64,000 nt of DNA, taken from Microvirga ossetica. Lineage in GTDB: Bacteria; Pseudomonadota; Alphaproteobacteria; Rhizobiales; Beijerinckiaceae. Both the position numbers and the translations under genes were made by a program. Positions 1-7,213 of the stretch are shown here, one piece after another. Location of the stretch: contig NZ_CP016619.1 of NCBI RefSeq assembly GCF_002741015.1, positions 248,001 to 312,000 of the forward strand, written 5' to 3'. Within the stretch, counting starts at the first letter, position 1. The number at the start of each line of letters is the position of its first letter. Under the pieces are notes generated by a model. The model was not told the DNA's origin, made no database searches, and saw nothing but the letters and a program-made list of their open reading frames with translations.

Positions 1-119
1 TCTTGGGCAGCCCACGCCACTGCTCTCCAGGCAGTCTCCACATCCGGGTAATCGAGGCCGAAATCGTCGTAACTCATACCTCCATCTTTGCAGCGGATGT
101 GAAGGTAGAAGCGAGACAT
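1..119 (-). CDS. DUF6894-like small protein, partial (runs off the window)
   Basis: A reverse-strand frame starts with ATG at 119 and stays open to the window edge, giving 39 codons. It begins MSRFYLHIRCKDG and continues with DDFGLDYPDVETAWRAV, the pattern of DUF6894 proteins: an (M)xRFYFH start, then D.xG.xxxD and a helix with an E.A motif. The function of that family is unknown. The C-terminus lies outside the window. A second member lies at 448-675 in the opposite orientation. Confidence 0.6.
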   Translation of the reverse strand, partial: MSRFYLHIRCKDGGMSYDDFGLDYPDVETAWRAVAWAAQ

Positions 120-447
120 GGCGTCCCCCAGAGCTAGCCGGTAGACTGCTGAAATAAAGTCCTTGGGGCGGAAGAGTTCCGGCCACCCTTGACCGTTTCA
201 GGCTGCGGGCACCGGGCGCGTTGCGTATCAGCCCGACCGTGCTCCATTGCCTCCAAGCGTGGAGGACGCCCTGGCTGAGGGACCACGACTCCCCTGGCCG
301 GGGCGTTTCATTGTCGGCAGCGAGCCGGTTTTCACGCGCGGGGCCGAGCAGTTCGTACGGCGTATCAATCCTATGATAGATTGCTTCATAGTACTTGAGA
401 CATCACGCTCCAGGCCAAGCATCATCCTGCCGTGGATCGAGCGACCA
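120..447. other. Intergenic stretch, no gene recognised
   Basis: Between the two divergent DUF6894-like genes there is no convincing coding region. The frame of the downstream gene is open back to 247, but that stretch has no family similarity, so it is read as untranslated. Promoters for both divergent genes should lie here, though I see no clear -35/-10 pair. Confidence 0.4.
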
Positions 448-675
448 ATGCGCTACTACTTTCACCTAGTAAGTAGCCAGCAGATCATCCTCGATACTAC
501 AGGGGTCGAGATCAGAGATCCTGCAACAGTGCAACACATGGTGCCCCGGTTGATCCGCGAGGTTCAAAAGGAGCCTGACCAGACCGCCAAGGACTGGGAG
601 GATTGGCGGATCGATGTCGAGGATCCGTTCGGCAATGTCATCGTGTCCGTCCCCTTGGACACCTCGCTGCCGTAA
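448..675 (+). CDS. DUF6894 family protein
   Basis: A 75-residue protein of unknown function. It starts MRYYFHLVSSQQIILDTTG and then has VEIRDPATVQHMVPRLIREV, the usual DUF6894 layout of RYYFHL, D.xG.E, and an A..ha.. helix. I chose the internal ATG at 448 because the MRYYFHL motif is nearly always the N-terminus of this family; the 67 upstream in-frame residues resemble nothing. DUF6894 proteins are very common as multiple small copies in Methylobacterium, Microvirga and Bradyrhizobium. Copy 1 of the dispersed TTCCATA motif begins 28 bp after its stop. Confidence 0.7.
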   Translation: MRYYFHLVSSQQIILDTTGVEIRDPATVQHMVPRLIREVQKEPDQTAKDWEDWRIDVEDPFGNVIVSVPLDTSLP

Positions 676-703
676 CCATCACGGTAGACTTACGTGGTGC
701 CCA

Positions 704-734
704 TTCCATACTGGGGCTTATGCGAAATTGCGCG
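704..734 (+). repeat. Dispersed TTCCATA / TGCGAAATT motif, copy 1
   Basis: Reads TTCCATACTGGGGC followed by TTATGCGAAATTGCGCG. It lies between the DUF6894 stop and the cupin gene. Confidence 0.6.
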
Positions 735-832
735 GCAGGTTTCTCGCGCGCGAATGTCATCCCTTCGGAGCTTTTATTTTCCTGGGACTGGGCGCATCCT
801 CTACCGATCCGCAGACCCCGAAGGAGGTTGCT

Positions 833-1243
833 ATGGCCGGCAAATTCACCTTGCGCGCGGATGTTCAACCGGACGTCTTGGATTGGGGTCAGTTGCGCAT
901 GCTGAGCCATCCGCCCTCCACCGGCGCGAAACAACTCACCATCATCGACGGCGATATTTCCCCCGGTAAGGGCCATAACTTCCACTACCATCCTAATCAG
1001 GAAGAGATCCTGTACGTCGTCTCCGGCACAGTCGAGCAGTGGCTCGAGCGCGAGAGGCGCACCCTTGGCCCGGGTGACAGCATCTTTATCCCGCCTGGGG
1101 TCGTGCATGCCTCGTTCGCCATCGGTGCCGATGAGGCAAGAGTGCTGGCGATCTTTGGCCCGTCTGTCGGCGATGCAGGGCTTGAGATGGTTGACGTCTC
1201 AGGTGAGGCGCCTTGGAGTGGATTGAGAGCTAACGCAACCTAA
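833..1243 (+). CDS. Cupin domain-containing protein
   Basis: A 136-residue single-domain cupin. Cupin motif 1 is seen as G46-x-N-F-H51-Y-H53-x4-E58, and motif 2 as PGDSIFIPPGVVH around residues 79-93; together these supply the His/His/Glu/His metal site. The start at ATG 833 is chosen because a strong AAGGAGG ribosome binding site ends 5 bp upstream; upstream in-frame ATGs have no such site. Cytosolic, metal-binding, possibly an enzyme or sensor of a small ligand; the substrate cannot be told from the sequence. Confidence 0.85.
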   Translation: MAGKFTLRADVQPDVLDWGQLRMLSHPPSTGAKQLTIIDGDISPGKGHNFHYHPNQEEILYVVSGTVEQWLERERRTLGPGDSIFIPPGVVHASFAIGADEARVLAIFGPSVGDAGLEMVDVSGEAPWSGLRANAT

Positions 1244-1254
1244 TAGCAACTGCG

Positions 1255-1283
1255 TTCCATAAAGGCAATTCTGCGAATTACGG
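1255..1283 (+). repeat. Dispersed TTCCATA / TGCGAAATT motif, copy 2
   Basis: Reads TTCCATAAAGGC, AATTC, then TGCGAATTACGG. Starts 11 bp after the cupin stop codon. Confidence 0.6.
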
Positions 1284-1352
1284 GACCACAGTGATATAAT
1301 CGGTCCAACAGGGCATGTCTTCCAGGACAACATTCCCTCCGGGAGGGAGAGA

Positions 1353-2324
1353 ATGAGCACAGTCAAGACGCTGATTTTGCTGCCGCTTCTAATCCTGGTT
1401 TCGCTGGACTTGAGCTTCGCGGCAGAAGAGCTGCCCACTACCAACCTGACCATTCAGGCGGAGGTCCCTCGCGCCGGCGATTTCATGGGATTTGGGTTCG
1501 ACTCCCTTTGGATGATGGCCCGGCCTGCCGATCCAACCCTGGGCGGCGGACCTCTGGTCCGGGTGAACGTCGCGGACAACAGCGTCACCGACATCCAGCT
1601 CAACAGTTACGGCAAGTATCGCGCCATGGGCATCGGCGAAGGCGCGGTGTGGGTGCCCGCCTCGGGACGAGGACTGATCCTCAAAATCGACCCCAACACC
1701 AACAAGCTGGTTCAGGAAATACCGGCCCGGATGGTCAAAAGCGAGGGGAGCATCGGTGTGGGTGAAGGCGGGGTCTGGGTCGTGACCGCCGCTGAGTCCA
1801 GTGCGACCAGGGACACCGTTCTGACTCGCTACAATCCCAGGACTGGAGCTGTTGAGGCAAATATCCCGCTCCCTTCAGATAGCACTGGTGTCGTGGTCGA
1901 TTTCGGCTCGGTCTGGGTCACTGGGTACGAGAACGACGAACTCTACCGGATCGACCCCAACAGCAATGCCGTGATTTCCACCATCAAGCTCAATGACCAG
2001 CCGCGCTTCATCACGTCTGGCGAAGGTTCGATCTGGGTGCTGAACCAGGGTGATGGCACCGTTCAGCGGATCGACGGGAAGACCGGCGAGGTGCAGGCGA
2101 CAATTGAAATCATAGGGCCGTTGGATGGTGGCGACATCGTTTGCGGAGGCGGTTACGTCTGGATTAGCGCCCTCGGAACACCCGTTGCACAGATCGACCC
2201 CAAGACAAACACGCTGGTCCGCCATTTCACTGGATGGGGTCCCATGGGCGATGCCATTCGGTACGGTGCGGGCTCACTCTGGGTTTCGGGGAAAGCCATC
2301 CACCGAATACAGCCGCCAGACTAA
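1353..2324 (+). CDS. Secreted Vgb/YncE-like beta-propeller protein
   Basis: A 323-residue protein with an N-terminal signal peptide (hydrophobic LILLPLLILVSLDL, cleavage after SFA). The mature part has repeated blades of the form G-x-G-x-VWV ... I/L-x-R-I-D-P-x-T-N: for example VWVPASGRGLILKIDPNTN, VWVTGYENDELYRIDPNSN and VWISALGTPVAQIDPKTN. This is the virginiamycin B lyase (Vgb)/NHL-type propeller of the periplasm. Many such proteins are not lyases, so I do not assign the streptogramin reaction. The start is supported by a GGGAGGGAG ribosome site. Monocistronic, with motif copies on both sides. Confidence 0.8.
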   Translation: MSTVKTLILLPLLILVSLDLSFAAEELPTTNLTIQAEVPRAGDFMGFGFDSLWMMARPADPTLGGGPLVRVNVADNSVTDIQLNSYGKYRAMGIGEGAVWVPASGRGLILKIDPNTNKLVQEIPARMVKSEGSIGVGEGGVWVVTAAESSATRDTVLTRYNPRTGAVEANIPLPSDSTGVVVDFGSVWVTGYENDELYRIDPNSNAVISTIKLNDQPRFITSGEGSIWVLNQGDGTVQRIDGKTGEVQATIEIIGPLDGGDIVCGGGYVWISALGTPVAQIDPKTNTLVRHFTGWGPMGDAIRYGAGSLWVSGKAIHRIQPPD

Positions 2325-2396
2325 AGAAGGCGTGAGCAGCACGATAGGGATGCCTTTGTGGGCTCCCAAGGAGGATCGGCGTCCAATCGCATCCAG

Positions 2397-2426
2397 TTCC
2401 ATAAACGGCTTATCGGAAATTCGCAG
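2397..2426 (+). repeat. Dispersed TTCCATA / TGCGAAATT motif, copy 3
   Basis: Reads TTCCATAAACGGC then TTATCGGAAATTCGCAG. Lies 72 bp after the propeller gene. Confidence 0.55.
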
Positions 2427-2536
2427 ACTTCCTTGGCTGTGCGCGACAGAGGTCTCAATCGGGAGTAGAATGGCCGGAGTAGCGTTTCCTGACGCTCTGA
2501 CGAGCGCCGCCTGCCCATCATGAGGGAGAGCGGCCT

Positions 2537-2934
2537 ATGTCTCTCAAGCTTGACCTCCTTGCGGTCGTCTTCCTGGTCGGTCTCGATCCGTCCACCCAAG
2601 CCCACGACATCTACTCGCATTTGAGGGACAGGTTCGGGGCAGTTGTTGCAATGAGAAGGATTGTCGACCGGCGCCTTACCGGATGACAGCGACCAGGGTG
2701 CAAATGTTCGTCGATGGCGAGTGGATCGTTGTGCCAGACTTTACGATCCAGTATCGAGCGCTGCTCGGTGACACGGGTGAAACAGCCGGGCGGCATTGGT
2801 GCGGGCGTATCCAAGATGGGAATGGCTACAGGCTGGGCTATGCAACCCGCTGTGCCATCCTACCGCCAAACGCTACAGCGATTTTTGAACCAGCGTTCGC
2901 CCTTCGTGAACGCCGCATCCAGCCTATTCCCTAA
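2537..2934 (+). pseudogene. Frameshifted secreted protein gene (AHDIYSHLRD / SCCNEKDCRP type)
   Basis: The reading frame from ATG 2537 gives a signal peptide ending ...STQAHDIYSHLRDRFG and then stops early. If one G is restored in the run at about 2636-2639, the frame continues GSCCNEKDCRP, then QMFVDGEWIVVPDFTIQYR, then GETAGRHWCG and TRCAILPP to the stop at 2934. That full product is a small periplasmic cysteine-rich protein I recognise as a widespread uncharacterised rhizobial family (four or more conserved cysteines, VDG.W..VP motif). A single missing base breaks the gene here; a sequencing error in a G-run is the alternative. A GAGGGAGAG ribosome site precedes the start. Confidence 0.7.
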
Positions 2935-2956
2935 TGACAATTATGCGAAATTACTC
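2927..2956 (+). repeat. Dispersed TTCCATA / TGCGAAATT motif, copy 4
   Basis: Reads TTCCCTAATGACAA then TTATGCGAAATTACTCG. Its first bases overlap the stop codon of the frameshifted gene before it. Confidence 0.55.
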
Positions 2957-3024
2957 GCCGGTTTTCGCGCTCGCTACCAAGCCAAAGCTCCAACGAAAAA
3001 GGGCCGCGCTCGGTCTTGCAGCCC

Positions 3025-3189
3025 TCAATCGTCGTGCGTGGTAGCGCCTTCCGATAAGGCCTGGCACACGCCGTTGATACGCTGCTCCCCCACCATGCAT
3101 TGTCTTTCCTGAGGGCCAGGCGCCGCGAACGTAGGCCCGAGCCCAGCGAGCAAGAACCCAGCAAGTGCGATTCCGTATGCCTTGATCAT
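3025..3189 (-). CDS. Small secreted protein of unknown function
   Basis: A 54-residue precursor with a clear signal peptide (IKAYGIALAGFLLAGLGPTF, cleavage after AA) and a 30-residue mature part with two cysteines (QCMVGEQRINGVCQALSEG). The start at 3189 is preceded by GGAGAAGG. The DNA immediately upstream of the start (3195-3300) is repeated upstream of the tandem-repeat protein gene at 5233-5553, so the two genes may share a promoter or leader. I cannot assign a function. Confidence 0.55.
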   Translation of the reverse strand: MIKAYGIALAGFLLAGLGPTFAAPGPQERQCMVGEQRINGVCQALSEGATTHDD

Positions 3190-3194
3190 CGGCC

Positions 3195-3300
3195 TTCTCC
3201 GTTGGCGATGATTGGACTTTGAACCACGTTGCAGACGGGGACTGTGCACTGCGTCACACCGGCGAAATTCTTTATTTTTGTGGAGCCGCACATGAGAAAG
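3195..3300 (-). repeat. ~105-bp repeated block, copy A (upstream of small secreted gene)
   Basis: About 85% identical by eye to 5611-5706, same orientation. The most conserved parts are TTGGACTTTGAAC and TTTTTGTGGAGCCGC. On the minus strand both copies sit directly upstream of a short gene, so this may be a duplicated promoter or leader. Both strands are open through it, and a plus-strand frame (DDWTLN ... HTGE ... FCGAAHE) is also similar between copies. Confidence 0.6.
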
Positions 3301-3334
3301 GAGTTCAGCCTCGCGACGAAGCGACGTGCACCGG

Positions 3335-3364
3335 TTCCATACTGGGCATTATGCGAATTACGCG
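3335..3364 (+). repeat. Dispersed TTCCATA / TGCGAAATT motif, copy 5
   Basis: Reads TTCCATACTGGGCA then TTATGCGAATTACGCG, the closest to the overall consensus. Only 6 bp from the left inverted repeat of the IS1202-type element. Confidence 0.6.
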
Positions 3365-3449
3365 TGTAGACGCAATATAGAGATGACACCCCTCTGCAAA
3401 GTTCAAATGGCACTCTCCTGCTTTTCGGGGCTGCAGGAGGACGTGCCGT

Positions 3450-4748
3450 ATGACGGTGGTGTCGATGAGCGCCAAGGAGTTTTCCCGGCTGGATGTGCTG
3501 ATGGATTTAGAAGCCCGTCGGGTGACCGTTCGGGACGCTTGCGGCCTGCTCCGGCTCAAACGCCGACAGGTCTTCCGGCTGTTGAAGGGCTTCCGGCAGC
3601 ATGGAGCTGTCTGCCTCGTGTCGAAGCGGCGCGGCCAGCCCGGCAACAACCGGCTTCCCGCGTCAGTCCGCGACTTGGTCATGACGATCATCAAGGAGCG
3701 CTATCCAGACTTCGGTCCGACGCTGGCTACTGAGAAGCTGCGGGAGACCCATGGTTGTCCCGTGTCCCGAGAGACGGTCCGCAAATGGATGATCGAAGAC
3801 GGTCTGTGGCTGGATCGCCGCCGACGCCTTCCTTCGGTTCATCAGCCACGCAATCGCCGGGAGCGCAGGGGCGAACTGATCCAGATCGACGGCTCCAAGC
3901 ATTGGTGGTTCGAGAACCGTGGCCCACAATGCACGCTTCTGGCTTATATCGATGATGCCACCAGCCAGCTCATGCATGCGGCTTTCGTGCCCTCGGAATC
4001 CACCTTCGATTATCTGCGTGAGACCCATCGATACGTCGCAGCCCATGGCCGCCCGATCGCCTTCTATTCCGACAAGCACGCCATCTTCCGGGTCAGCAAC
4101 ACAGCGGCGGACGGCGGCGACGGCATGACCCAGTTCGGACGCGCCCTGCATGAGCTCAACATCGACATCCTCTGCGCCAACACGCCGGCTGCCAAGGGCC
4201 GCATCGAGCGCTCGTTCGGCACGCTCCAGGATCGCCTGGTCAAGGAGATGCGGCTTGCCGGCATATCGACGATCGAGGCAGCCAACGCCTTCCTGCCGGG
4301 GTTCCTGGCCGATCATAACCGGCGTTTCGCCAAGGAGCCCATCAGCCCCTCGGATGCGCACCGTCCGGTGCCGCAGGACATGGTGCTGGAGGATATCTTC
4401 GCCTGGAAAGAGGAGCGCACCGTCACCCGCAATCTGACGCTCCAGTACGACAAGGTGCTGTTCCTGCTCGAGCCCACTGAGCTGACGCGCCCTCTCGCCC
4501 GCCAGCGTGTGACGGTGATCGACTATCCGGACGGACGGCTGGCGATCCGGCACAACGGGGTCGACCTGCCATACCGCACCTATGACAAGCTGCGGCGGGT
4601 GACGCAGGCGGCGATTGTCGAGAACAAGCGCCTGAGTGAGGTGCTGGCCTATGTGGCGCAGCGTCAGCAGGAGCGGGACGAGCAGCGCTCGGCCAAGGCG
4701 CCGCGCCGGCGGGGGCAGGGTGAGCGTCACATGTTCAAGACACCGTAA
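3450..4748 (+). CDS. IS1202-group (ISNCY) DDE transposase
   Basis: 432 residues, full length for this group. An N-terminal helix-turn-helix (VRDACGLLRLKRRQVFRLL, about residues 28-46) binds the ends. The RNase H-fold catalytic domain carries the first Asp in ELIQIDGSKHWWFE, the second in FYSDKHAIF and the Glu in AKGRIERSFGTLQDR. The LATEKLRETHG...VSRETVRKWM segment is typical of the family. No internal stop or frameshift, so the element could be active. Confidence 0.9.
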   Translation: MTVVSMSAKEFSRLDVLMDLEARRVTVRDACGLLRLKRRQVFRLLKGFRQHGAVCLVSKRRGQPGNNRLPASVRDLVMTIIKERYPDFGPTLATEKLRETHGCPVSRETVRKWMIEDGLWLDRRRRLPSVHQPRNRRERRGELIQIDGSKHWWFENRGPQCTLLAYIDDATSQLMHAAFVPSESTFDYLRETHRYVAAHGRPIAFYSDKHAIFRVSNTAADGGDGMTQFGRALHELNIDILCANTPAAKGRIERSFGTLQDRLVKEMRLAGISTIEAANAFLPGFLADHNRRFAKEPISPSDAHRPVPQDMVLEDIFAWKEERTVTRNLTLQYDKVLFLLEPTELTRPLARQRVTVIDYPDGRLAIRHNGVDLPYRTYDKLRRVTQAAIVENKRLSEVLAYVAQRQQERDEQRSAKAPRRRGQGERHMFKTP

Positions 4749-4791
4749 GGCGCCCCGGCGGAGCAACCCCGACCAGCTCCGCCGGGGCGCC
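4749..4791 (+). terminator. Strong hairpin after the transposase gene
   Basis: A perfect 16-bp stem (GGCGCCCCGGCGGAGC and its complement) with an 11-base loop starts at the transposase stop. No T-run follows, so it may act in mRNA protection, or insulate the element from outside transcription, rather than as a classical terminator. Confidence 0.55.
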
Positions 4792-4819
4792 CTCCCCAAC
4801 CGGTTTTAGACCCAGGGTG

Positions 4820-5113
4820 TCATGTCAACTTTGCACGCGGAGTGCCATTTCTGGATTGCGCCGAGAACGCGCACCATGTTGCCTGCAGCATCTCACCTAC
4901 TTTCTGCTCTTCAGGTGGTGCGACACGGGCGAGGGCCTCCCGGATCACTTCCGCCATCCTGGGTTCGATCCCCTCGACCTGCTCGAGCCGGTCAGCAATA
5001 TCCACGAGTTGCTCAAGGGTCCGGATCTTCTCCCGCTGAAGCACGTCCCAGGCGACGGGAGGCAGATAGAGACCGCCGATGGGCCCTGCGCAGGTGTCGT
5101 AGAAGCGAGGCAT
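4820..5113 (-). CDS. Helix-hairpin-helix protein, 3' end altered by the IS
   Basis: From ATG 5113 (preceded by CAGGGAG) the protein reads MPRFYDTCAGPIGGLYLPP, then LQREKIRTLEQLVDIADRLEQ, then VEGIEPRMAEVIREALARVA. The last segment is a helix-hairpin-helix like that of the RNA polymerase alpha C-terminal domain and similar DNA-binding modules. The natural end is probably near APPEEQKVG; the last ~20 residues (through TPRAKLT) are read from the right end of the IS1202-type element, so the insertion replaced the original C-terminus. The function is unknown; nucleic-acid binding is likely from the fold. Confidence 0.6.
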   Translation of the reverse strand: MPRFYDTCAGPIGGLYLPPVAWDVLQREKIRTLEQLVDIADRLEQVEGIEPRMAEVIREALARVAPPEEQKVGEMLQATWCAFSAQSRNGTPRAKLT

Positions 5114-5232
5114 GGGACGCTCCCTGTTGATGGGCGCGCCAGTCTCCCGAGAGATCAGGAAGGCGGGAAAGCGACGCAAGAAGAAACGGAGCGCCAACGG
5201 CTCGCAGCCGATGGCGCTCCAAGAGGTAATGG

Positions 5233-5553
5233 TTAGCCCTGGACGTTAAACATGTCGGCGTCCTGGTGCGTGAGCGCGAAGGCGTCACCACCATCGCCGA
5301 AGAGGCCGGGGCCGCCCACAGCAGTGGTGTCGGCCACCTGCGTGATCGGGCTGGCATTCACGTTAAGGTCAGGACCGTAGTCATAACCACCACCCCACGG
5401 GAAGTGGTTGTCGCCCAGCTGGATGTTCGAGCTGTCGGCGTGCTGGCTCGTCACCGCGGTGGCATCGCCACCATCACCGAAGATGCCGGGTCCACCAACA
5501 GCAGTCGTGGTAGCAACTTGAGTGATCGGGCTGGCATTAACGTTGAGGTCCAT
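5233..5553 (-). CDS. Two-unit tandem-repeat protein (DLNVNASPITQVA type)
   Basis: A 106-residue protein made of two near-identical ~45-60-residue units. Each starts DLNVNASPITQVA(T/D)TTAV, continues GGPG(I/L)FGDGGDA, and ends in a D/Q/N-rich part (VTSQHADSSNIQ or LTHQDADMFNVQG). The first unit has an extra insert, GDNHFPWGGGYDYGP. There are no cysteines, no signal peptide and no membrane segment. The Gly/Asp-rich composition suggests a beta-structured, possibly calcium-binding or secreted repeat. I do not recognise a named family. ATG 5553 is chosen because the repeat begins right after it. The duplicated block 5611-5706 lies just upstream. Confidence 0.6.
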   Translation of the reverse strand: MDLNVNASPITQVATTTAVGGPGIFGDGGDATAVTSQHADSSNIQLGDNHFPWGGGYDYGPDLNVNASPITQVADTTAVGGPGLFGDGGDAFALTHQDADMFNVQG

Positions 5554-5610
5554 GAGATAATCCTCTGCAAGTAAGTGTTGCGCTTCATACCGCCTGAGAT
5601 GCGTTTCTCT

Positions 5611-5706
5611 GTCGGCGATGATTGGACTTTGAACTACTTTGCAGACTGGGACTGTGAACTGGATCACACAGGCGAACTTCTTATTTTTTGTGGAGCCGCG
5701 CATGAG
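5611..5706 (-). repeat. ~105-bp repeated block, copy B (upstream of tandem-repeat gene)
   Basis: Second copy of the block at 3195-3300, same orientation. It lies about 60 bp upstream of the start at 5553. Confidence 0.6.
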
Positions 5707-5941
5707 GAAGCGACCGCTGTTGCGCAGTCCATGAGCCTTGCCACGCGAGGAGGCCTATTCCCCAGAAGGGGGCGTCACCCCTCGTGTGTGCGTAAAGATG
5801 CAGCGCACTACGGTTCAGCCTCGGGCAAGGGCGCCCCGCGCAGTGCTCAAGGATTTTCGCGGATAAAGCGCCTGTGTGAGCTGGCTCACAGTTTTCGAGC
5901 CAGAGAAGGGTTAGATTCAAACCATCCTATCTAGCAACTCA

Positions 5942-5973
5942 AACGCCCCAAATCGCGACTGGGGCGTTACTTT
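5942..5973 (+). terminator. Rho-independent terminator without an obvious upstream gene
   Basis: A perfect 9-bp stem (AACGCCCCA / TGGGGCGTT) with a 9-base loop, followed by ACTTTTTG. The T-run is on the plus strand only. The nearest plus-strand gene is far upstream, so it may end a small RNA. Confidence 0.65.
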
Positions 5974-5981
5974 TTGTCGAG

Positions 5982-6010
5982 TTCCATAAACGGCCTTCAG
6001 CGAAATTCGG
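5982..6010 (+). repeat. Dispersed TTCCATA / TGCGAAATT motif, copy 6
   Basis: Reads TTCCATAAACGGC then CTTCAGCGAAATTCGG. Follows the terminator by 13 bp. Confidence 0.55.
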
Positions 6011-6205
6011 CCCTCCAGCCGAAAAGGCAACGCCGGCGCGATGGGGGTTGAAGAACCTCCCAATCGGCCGGCGTCGGGGCCTCGCTATCAGAGCAGTCTC
6101 ACAGACCAAGCCATGAGAGGCCGCAGACCTCATATTAGCCGTTCAGGCGGTCGCTCCAAAGCTATCCTTTGGCTTATACCACCTCTACCACCTCCCCGAT
6201 TTTCT

Positions 6206-6228
6206 GCGCGAAATGCTCAGTATGGAAC
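6206..6228 (-). repeat. Dispersed TTCCATA / TGCGAAATT motif, copy 7 (inverted)
   Basis: On the minus strand it reads TTCCATACTGAGCA then TTTCGCGC. One of only two copies seen in this orientation. Confidence 0.45.
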
Positions 6229-6315
6229 GTGGGCAGGAGGAAAGGCCTCGCACACGAGACTCCCTCTACCGCTCCATCTCCTGCCTCTGAGACAATGAGG
6301 TCAGGAGGATCTCCA

Positions 6316-6507
6316 ATGACATTCGAGGATCGTTTTCGGCTCGCCAAGATCGACTGGCTGAAGTTCAGGATTGCGCTGTGGAAACGGAAGGCTGACGAGG
6401 AACCGGCTTTCCGGTGGGCTTATGAGCTGAGGGCCGAGTTCTACGAGGCCGACCTGCGTGAAGAGCTGGCGCATCTCAATCCTACGCGCATCTCGCAGAT
6501 CAGATAA
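6316..6507 (+). CDS. Small hypothetical protein
   Basis: 63 residues, starting MTFEDRFRLAKIDWLKFRI and rich in charged and aromatic residues (WKRK, AFRWAYELRAEFYEADLREEL). Predicted helical and cytosolic, without cysteine or membrane segment. The start is fixed by GTCAGGAGG ending about 9 bp before ATG 6316; the open frame upstream to 6169 is ignored. No known family recognised. Confidence 0.6.
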   Translation: MTFEDRFRLAKIDWLKFRIALWKRKADEEPAFRWAYELRAEFYEADLREELAHLNPTRISQIR

Positions 6508-6712
6508 CTCGGCTCCCGCTTCACCCGGATCTGGCTCAAGGGCGTGGTCTGCTCGATGTATCGATGGTGACGCGGTTTCCGGTGATCGGATCGAGAATGG
6601 TCATGGGCAGCCCCCTCCCGTTCAGGCATATAGCAAACGCTGCATACCCGACTTCGGTCAGCTTGTATTGAAGGTGTGGTTACAGGACAGTTACCGCGGC
6701 GGGTGGAGCCTT

Positions 6713-6958
6713 CTAAACAGAGCCCCTTGCGGCGACCGCTGCACGGCCCTTCTGAGTGATCACAGCCACGTCCCTGTTATCACTGCTCACTGTCGCGTAT
6801 CCGCTGCTGAATAACCGATGCAGCGTTGAGGTGAGCGCGATGCGGGAATCCTCATGCGTCCAGGTATAGTCATCGGCTCGCTGTGAACGGTAAACGCGGT
6901 GAGCGGCTTGCTGGTTGAGAAGCCTAAGCGTGCGCAGTTGCGCCTCACTGATGGTCAT
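6713..6958 (-). CDS. Small winged-helix-like hypothetical protein
   Basis: 81 residues. The pattern MTISEAQLRTLRLLNQ, then STLHRLFSSGYATVSSDN, then VAVITQKGRAAVA resembles the recognition helix and wing of short MarR-like or phage regulator proteins (L..L...GY.. and ..T.KG). The protein at 28707-29006 has the same ending logic (YRITPKGRAAW). It probably binds DNA, but this rests on the pattern only. The ribosome site is weak (AGGGGC). Confidence 0.5.
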   Translation of the reverse strand: MTISEAQLRTLRLLNQQAAHRVYRSQRADDYTWTHEDSRIALTSTLHRLFSSGYATVSSDNRDVAVITQKGRAAVAARGSV

Positions 6959-7213
6959 TCGTACTGCCCCTAGCCTAGTATTGTTTTTGTTGAATGCTCT
7001 TAAAACGATACACGCAATGTACTAGGAGGGTCCTAGGAGGAAAGAAAAAGCCGCGCTTAGGGTCTACCCCCGAGTTCACGGCCTTGATCCTACATCCGCC
7101 CCCGCTCAATAGGAAGTTTATCTTTTAATATATTTGTTTTCTTACCGCAATTGCTTGATCAATGCTTGTGATCGTATGGCGATTCGGAGTTAACCAAAAG
7201 GTAGTAATTAGGC

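Larger units (their letters stand above)
3371..4860 (+). mobile_element. IS1202/ISNCY-type insertion sequence, apparently complete
   Basis: The transposase gene is bracketed by imperfect terminal inverted repeats of about 45-50 bp. The left end reads CGCAAT..AGA.ATGACACC then TGCAAAGTT; the right end, reverse-complemented, reads CGCAAT..AGAAATGGCACT then TGCAAAGTT. Each end also holds two ATGRCAC boxes around TGCAAAGTT. The limits are judged by eye and may be off by about 10 bp. I saw no obvious target duplication. The right end supplies the last codons of the neighbouring minus-strand gene. Confidence 0.7.
5707..6315. other. Stretch without a clear gene; holds a terminator and two motif copies
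   Basis: No coding region I can support. A short hairpin (TGGCTC...GAGCCA, about 5884-5905) precedes a terminator at 5942-5973, which suggests the 3' end of an untranslated transcript. Motif copies 6 and 7 follow at 5982 and 6206. Confidence 0.4.

Noticed and set aside
1353..2324. Streptogramin (virginiamycin B) resistance gene
   Set aside because: Only the propeller fold is supported; most secreted Vgb-like proteins in this group have no known lyase activity, so I do not call resistance.
3663..4799. 378-codon open frame antisense to the IS1202-type transposase
   Set aside because: Shadow of the transposase gene; no family similarity.
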